Source: Novosphingobium taihuense
GTDB taxonomy: Bacteria > Pseudomonadota > Alphaproteobacteria > Sphingomonadales > Sphingomonadaceae
Assembly (NCBI RefSeq): GCF_007830315.1
Contig: NZ_VLKJ01000001.1
Coordinates: 974,120 to 1,038,119 of the forward strand
Length of the DNA: 64,000 nt
Reading direction: 5' to 3'
In this document: in pieces, positions 60,392 to 64,000 of the stretch
How positions within the stretch are numbered: the stretch's first letter is position 1
How the letters are laid out: each line of letters opens with the position of its first letter
Made by a program: the position numbers and the translations under genes
Notes under the pieces: generated by a model
The model's input: only the letters and a program-made list of their open reading frames with translations
The model's database searches: none
Told to the model about the DNA's origin: nothing

Positions 60392-61245
60392 AGGCCGAAG
60401 CGGTACGAATACCCCAGACCGACGGAAAACTGCGTCCGCTGCCCGCGCTCGCGGATCAGCGAACTGCCCGCCGGTTCACCGCCCAGACGGTCCACTCCGG
60501 CGAACAGTGCGACCACGCGCTTCTGGCTTAGCGGCCGGATCAGATTGCCACCCACCCCGTAGGACACGAGCCCGCCATCGGGCCGAGAGACCGCCAAACC
60601 GGTGCGCACGGCCTGCCCCGCATCGACGCCATAATAGGTCCGCATGAAATCGCCGCTGGCAAGGGTCGCGCGCGGTCCAACTGCATAGATCAGCTTGCCC
60701 GAACGCCCGGAATACTGCGCCAGCACATCGCCGACCACGCCCTCGTGCCCGCCAAACCCCTGCCGCACTTCGGCCCGCAACCGCCACTGGCGCTTCGCGC
60801 CCAGCCGCTTCTCCACGAAAGCACCAGCTTCGCCCGCAATATCCACGTCGCCCATTCCGCGCAGCGCATCGCTCCCCCCAGCGATCAGGAACGGCGATCC
60901 GCCATCGTCCTCGTTCCGCCCGAAACGCGAACGCACGATCGGCCCGGCCTTCCAGCCATCCCGGTTCACCGCGTTCCAACCCAGGCCATCCTGAACCGAG
61001 AGAAACAGCGTGTCCTTGTAGTTGATGCGCAGGTCCGGAAAGATCGACAGCGCGGTATCCTTCGATCCGGCCCAGGCCATGCCGAACACCGGTGCCACGC
61101 CCACTGTCATCGTCCAGCCCTGCGGCGTCGGCGGCGGTCCCGCAGGACGCGCCGAGGCAGGGGCAGTTGGGGGCGTCTGGGCCAGCGCGGGATGCGCAAG
61201 TGCAAGGCCCACGGCAGGCAGCAGCATCGCTCGAACCAGACGCAT
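60388..61245 (-). CDS. MipA/OmpV-family outer membrane protein
   Basis: This 285-residue protein has a signal peptide (about 1-22, ending ALA), a Pro/Ala-rich linker and the MipA/OmpV barrel: TMTVGVAPVFGMAWAGSKDTALSIFPDLRINYKD (pieces), LGWNAVNRDGWKAGPIV and a C-terminal strand ending YSYRFGL with a terminal hydrophobic residue. MipA may scaffold MltA-PBP1B in E. coli; the role here is unknown. The ATG has GGAG 7 bases upstream. Confidence 0.85.
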   Translation of the reverse strand: MRLVRAMLLPAVGLALAHPALAQTPPTAPASARPAGPPPTPQGWTMTVGVAPVFGMAWAGSKDTALSIFPDLRINYKDTLFLSVQDGLGWNAVNRDGWKAGPIVRSRFGRNEDDGGSPFLIAGGSDALRGMGDVDIAGEAGAFVEKRLGAKRQWRLRAEVRQGFGGHEGVVGDVLAQYSGRSGKLIYAVGPRATLASGDFMRTYYGVDAGQAVRTGLAVSRPDGGLVSYGVGGNLIRPLSQKRVVALFAGVDRLGGEPAGSSLIRERGQRTQFSVGLGYSYRFGL

Positions 61246-61371
61246 CCTTATTCTCCTTGATGTAAGTAACGACCCGTCGCGTCCTATGAACTGCCTCCAA
61301 GACCGGCGCTTTGCGGCAATGTGTCGAACATTTGCGCTTGTGCTGCAGGTGCCTGCACGCAATCCTGCCCC

Positions 61372-61992
61372 ATGCTCACGCTCTTTCACTGCAAGAACGC
61401 CCGCTCCTTCCGCGCGCTCTGGGCGCTCGAGGAAATGGAGCTGCCGTACAAGCTCCACGTCCTCCCCTTCCCCCCGCGCCACCGGCACGAGGGGATGCAC
61501 GAGATCAACCCGCTGGGCACGATTCCGGTGCTCGTCGATGGCGACGTGAGGTTGACGGAAAGCATTGCGATTCCACACTATCTCGCCACGAAGTACGGCC
61601 CGACCGACCTTGCCGTCGCCCCGCACGAGGAGGGCTACGCCGCCTACCTCAACTTCCTCGTCATGGGCGAGGCGACGCTGACCTTTCCGCAGACGATTCA
61701 CCTGCGATATCAGGTCTTTGCCAAGCCAGAGGATCGCCGTCCCGAAATAGCCCGCGACTACGCCGAATGGTTCGGCTCGCGCTTGCGCAATGCCGAGGGC
61801 ATGATGGGGGAGGAATTTGTCGCTGCGGGGCGCTTCACCATGGCCGACATCTCGGTAGGCTACGCGATCATGCTCGCGCTATCGGTTGGCCTCGAAGAGT
61901 TCGTGCCGAGTTCCTTTCGCGCCCGCTGGAGTTCCCTTTCCGCACGCGAGAGTTGGAAACGCGCGATTGCGGCCCAGAATTCAAGCGCCTAA
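61372..61992 (+). CDS. Glutathione S-transferase family protein
   Basis: This 206-residue GST has an N-terminal thioredoxin-fold domain (MLTLFHCKNARSFRALWALEEMELPY) with the glutathione motif INPLGTIPVLVDGDVRLTESIAI (cis-Pro at PVL), and a helical C-terminal domain with FTMADISVGYAIMLAL. Residue Cys8 or Ser-type chemistry is possible. It is one of two GST genes in the window and is not in an operon with the other. RluE follows 9 bases later. Confidence 0.85.
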   Translation: MLTLFHCKNARSFRALWALEEMELPYKLHVLPFPPRHRHEGMHEINPLGTIPVLVDGDVRLTESIAIPHYLATKYGPTDLAVAPHEEGYAAYLNFLVMGEATLTFPQTIHLRYQVFAKPEDRRPEIARDYAEWFGSRLRNAEGMMGEEFVAAGRFTMADISVGYAIMLALSVGLEEFVPSSFRARWSSLSARESWKRAIAAQNSSA

Positions 61993-62001
61993 GCGCTTTC
62001 G

Positions 62002-62541
62002 ATGGCTCTTATCGCGTTCAACAAGCCCTTCGGCGTGCTCTGCCAGTTCTCCCCCGAACGCACCGGCCCTCCCCGCCCGACACTGGCCGATTTCATCGAC
62101 TTTCCGGGCATTTACCCGGCAGGCCGCCTCGACCATGACAGCGAAGGCCTGCTCCTCCTCACCGACGACGGCCGCCTCCAGGCCCGCATCGCAGACCCTC
62201 GCCACAAGCTGCCAAAGACCTATCTGGTTCAAGTGGAAGGCGAGCCCGACGAGGCCGCGCTACAGGCCCTTTGCAAGGGCGTAACGCTCAAGGATGGCCC
62301 CACCCTCCCCGCAATGGCGGAGCGGATCGAGGACCCTGCCCTCTGGCCGCGCGACCCGCCAATCCGCGTGCGCAAATCGATCCCCGACACCTGGATCAGC
62401 CTGACGATCCGCGAGGGCCGCAACCGGCAGGTCCGCCGCATGACCGCCGCTGTTGGCCACCCGACCCTTCGGCTCGTGCGCTGGCGCATCGGCGACTGGT
62501 CGGTCGAGGGAATAGCGCCGGGGGAATGGCGCGAGCTATAG
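62002..62541 (+). CDS. rluE: 23S rRNA pseudouridine synthase, RluE type
   Basis: This 179-residue enzyme of the RsuA/RluB/E/F family has the catalytic Asp44 in [17 protein letters not shown], the family end KTYLVQVEG, and [31 protein letters not shown]. It lacks the N-terminal S4 domain, which is typical of RluE (pseudouridine 2457). It lies 9 bases after the GST stop on the same strand. Confidence 0.9.
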   Translation: MALIAFNKPFGVLCQFSPERTGPPRPTLADFIDFPGIYPAGRLDHDSEGLLLLTDDGRLQARIADPRHKLPKTYLVQVEGEPDEAALQALCKGVTLKDGPTLPAMAERIEDPALWPRDPPIRVRKSIPDTWISLTIREGRNRQVRRMTAAVGHPTLRLVRWRIGDWSVEGIAPGEWREL

Positions 62542-62574
62542 ACCTGCGCCGCGCCAGCAGCGCGCCAGGCAATC

Positions 62575-62805
62575 TCAGGCGGTCAATTGGACGTACGCCC
62601 ATATGGCAAGGGCCCAGCCGGATACAAGAATCGCGGCTATGACCGCAGCCTCGATTGATCGCGCAGGATCGACTGGCATCCATTCCGGCACAAGGACGAT
62701 ATCGATCGGTTGGTATGGGATGACGTCTATGGTGCCGACGGTTTCGTCGTGATCAGCAGACGGCCAGGTTCCAACTGTCTCGCGCACATCATCCAACATG
62801 TCCAT
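62575..62805 (-). CDS. Small single-pass membrane protein, unknown
   Basis: This roughly 76-residue protein has a soluble N-terminus (MLDDVRETVGTWPSADHDET) and one C-terminal membrane segment (AAVIAAILVSGWALAIWAYV). The start is uncertain, with two ATG codons 6 bases apart. It is 5 bases downstream of the winged-helix gene and may be translated with it. No family recognised. Confidence 0.55.
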   Translation of the reverse strand: MDMLDDVRETVGTWPSADHDETVGTIDVIPYQPIDIVLVPEWMPVDPARSIEAAVIAAILVSGWALAIWAYVQLTA

Positions 62806-62810
62806 CGCAC

Positions 62811-63353
62811 CTAGACTCCGCTCGCGACGCATGCGGCGTCTGAGACCGCGTCGGGAAGTGGGGCGTGGGCTTCAACTCCGATTTGCTCGGCCATCATTTC
62901 ATAGATCTTCTGGTATGGCTCATCCTCCAGCCAGACCCAACGCACCCGGTGGTCGACCGAGTCAGCGGAGCTTGAGATGAGCCCCTTGCGCTCCAGAACG
63001 TTGATCCATCGCAGCGCTGTGGTCGCTGGCACACCAGAGGCTATACAGGCGTTCTTGACCCGAGCCGATTTCCCCTGCATCCGCATGACGAACAGCTCAA
63101 GCAGGATGTCCCAGGCCGGTTCACCGAACAGATCCTGTGGCAGCCAGTTGCTGCGCTTGCGCCTGAATGCATAAATCTCTTTGGCGTACTGCAGCACCTG
63201 ATTCTGATGTTGTTCATCGTCAGCATGCCGAGGCAGTCCCGATAATTCCTGGCTTTTGCCGATAGCCAAGTCCAGGGAAGCCGATAGCTCGCGCACGCGG
63301 GTGAGAAGGCCACGGAGATTCTCGAAGTCTTTTGGTAGAATGGCTGCTTGCAT
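62811..63353 (-). CDS. Winged-helix (MarR-like) DNA-binding protein
   Basis: This roughly 180-residue protein has a helical N-terminal half (AILPKDFENLRGLLTRVREL) and a winged-helix domain: FGEPAWDILLELFVMRMQGK, then IASGVPATTALRWINVLERKGLI (recognition helix) and HRVRWVWLEDEPYQKI. It resembles the MarR-type regulators found in sphingomonads. The target is unknown. Starts at 63353 and 63383 are both possible; the first is preferred for its GGGGGC site. Confidence 0.72.
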   Translation of the reverse strand: MQAAILPKDFENLRGLLTRVRELSASLDLAIGKSQELSGLPRHADDEQHQNQVLQYAKEIYAFRRKRSNWLPQDLFGEPAWDILLELFVMRMQGKSARVKNACIASGVPATTALRWINVLERKGLISSSADSVDHRVRWVWLEDEPYQKIYEMMAEQIGVEAHAPLPDAVSDAACVASGV

Positions 63354-63379
63354 GTCTGACTGCCCCCGACACGTATGCG

Positions 63380-63688
63380 TCATCGATTGGTCCACCACAT
63401 CGTCTTCTTCTTCAAACCCGCCCAAATCTCCCCGGAAACGACAGCAACTGGAATTGATACCCAGACCGCTGCCCTTAGCATTTCAAAATATGAGTTCGGC
63501 ACCTTTACTCCACTGAAGCTAAGCACCACGAATGTGTACCTCAGAAGAAAGATAGCCGATACCAATAACGGCCAAATTCTTTTCGTTATTAACGCTAGCC
63601 ATAATAATATCGCTAGACTTACGCCTTGAACTACGACTTGCCCGAAATTCACGCCGCCAGATAAATGGCGGGAAAATGCCCAGGACAT
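63380..63688 (-). CDS. AT-rich membrane protein gene, probably cut at its start by an IS element
   Basis: From an ATG at 63688 about 102 residues form three hydrophobic segments (VVVQGVSLAILLWLALI, PLLVSAIFLLRYTFVVLSF, AAVWVSIPVAVVSGEIW). Codon use is much less GC-rich than elsewhere in the window. The frame continues upstream through the IS left end to 63748. The ATG lies only 3 bases from the presumed IS boundary at 63691, so the original N-terminus was probably removed. No family recognised. Confidence 0.5.
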   Translation of the reverse strand: MSWAFSRHLSGGVNFGQVVVQGVSLAILLWLALITKRIWPLLVSAIFLLRYTFVVLSFSGVKVPNSYFEMLRAAVWVSIPVAVVSGEIWAGLKKKTMWWTNR

Positions 63689-63690
63689 TA

Positions 63691-64000
63691 GAGCCTGATC
63701 CGAAACTAAGTTGAGTGGTATCAGTGGGTTAGCTTGACGCGAGCCCAAGTCGTTGATTCAGGTGGTTTTGCGAAGACTACCGGAGATCAAGGATGTGGAC
63801 CGACACCACTCGGGCGCAGTATGCCCGCGCGGACTTGGCTTTGCCAAGTGATTTGACCGACGCCGAATGGGCGCTGCTTGAGCCGTTTTTGCCACCGCCG
63901 TCGCATGTGGGCCGTCCGCGCAAATGGCCGCTCAGGCGAATTGTCGAGGCGATCCTGTATCTGTTGCGCGGCGGTCTGCCATGGCGGATGCTACCACCGT
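63691..64000 (+). mobile_element. IS5-family insertion sequence, left end (continues past the window)
   Basis: The boundary is placed at GAGCCTGATCCGAAACTAAG, a typical IS5/IS427-group end, just after TTA, a possible short target site. A transposase gene starts 102 bases inside. The right end and any target duplication lie outside the window. Confidence 0.75.
63793..64000 (+). CDS. IS5-family transposase, N-terminal part (partial)
   Basis: The visible 69 codons read MWTDTTRAQYARADLALPSD, then LTDAEWALLEPFLPPPSHVGRPRKWPLRRI and GGLPWRMLPP, the start of the IS5-type transposase (DUF4096 region) that precedes the DDE catalytic domain. The ATG has GGAGATCAAGG upstream. The catalytic part lies beyond the window. 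Confidence 0.85.
   Translation, partial: MWTDTTRAQYARADLALPSDLTDAEWALLEPFLPPPSHVGRPRKWPLRRIVEAILYLLRGGLPWRMLPP

Noticed and set aside
1..64000. CRISPR arrays, tRNA and rRNA genes
   Set aside because: No regularly spaced direct repeats with unique spacers, no cloverleaf with a recognisable T-loop and anticodon arm, and no rRNA signature were seen; this was by eye only.

Overview
The window reads as a chromosomal segment of a sphingomonad alphaproteobacterium, most like Novosphingobium, Sphingobium or Sphingomonas. The best evidence is a sphingolipid start module (acyl carrier protein plus soluble serine palmitoyltransferase). It is supported by a single-cysteine DksA of the alphaproteobacterial kind, a DivK next to a DUF3572 gene, a bacteriophytochrome with its heme oxygenase, sphingomonad-style TonB-dependent receptor and OmpA proteins, and a G+C-rich, GC3-rich codon pattern. 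No rRNA, tRNA or CRISPR array was recognised. Genus-level assignment is inference.

Layout. (1) 1-7226 is the end of a flagellar operon: FliK tail, then fliL-fliM-fliN-fliO-fliP-fliQ-fliR-flhB-fliD-fliS, mostly overlapping and closed by a strong hairpin. (2) 7321-14636 is a chemotaxis cluster. A divergent-looking CheB lies on the minus strand, then STAS-cheA-cheR-cheB-cheD-cheY-cheW and a small unknown protein lie on the plus strand. No receptor (MCP) and no CheZ are in the window. (3) 14727-17555 carries a TonB-dependent receptor and a glutathione S-transferase. (4) 17647-22541 is a divergent nucleotide-sugar locus: uronate epimerase and a TviB/WbpO-like dehydrogenase on minus, WecB and WecC on plus. 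(5) 22552-28654 holds a mosaic hairpin repeat, agmatine deiminase, glnE, a BCP peroxiredoxin, a DUF455 ferritin-like protein and an M23 peptidase. (6) 28755-33823 holds the phytochrome kinase and heme oxygenase, a sterol-desaturase-family enzyme and a membrane protein. (7) 33923-41496 is mixed housekeeping: an unrecognised gene, an RsmB-like methyltransferase, SdhAF4-like, DUF4112, an orphan oligopeptide-binding lipoprotein, PilZ, DksA, a Sel1 protein, a ParDE toxin-antitoxin pair and a FemAB-like transferase. (8) 41504-47921 runs from a GDPD/RidA/HAD/DUF3572 operon through DivK and a PycTM-like protein to the sphingolipid module. (9) 47918-56694 covers another desaturase-family gene, a BLH-type phosphatase, a tandem cold-shock protein, argD-argF-hslO, queC, an MFS transporter and SodC. 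(10) 56788-64000 carries ompA, a collapsed gene-transfer-agent or prophage remnant, DedA-type and MipA-type membrane proteins, a GST, RluE, a winged-helix gene, and an IS5-family element that runs off the right edge.

How the genes work together. Regions 1 and 2 build and steer the flagellum, although the FliM N-terminus lacks the usual CheY-P docking peptide and one of the two CheB copies has lost catalytic residues. The wec/tvi-type genes would supply aminouronic acid and uronic acid nucleotides for a surface polysaccharide. The acp-spt pair makes the long-chain base of sphingolipids. argD and argF are consecutive arginine-pathway enzymes.

The most notable points for a second look are as follows. 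The GTA-like remnant has its large terminase truncated and joined directly to a frameshifted DUF2793 gene. A Pycsar-effector-type membrane protein has no cyclase beside it. The cold-shock protein carries a Gly/Arg/Asp/Phe repeat tail and has a possible leader peptide. CheB1 is degenerate. The OmpA linker is a long proline run containing a G8 tract. A small membrane gene appears to be cut by the right-end IS element.
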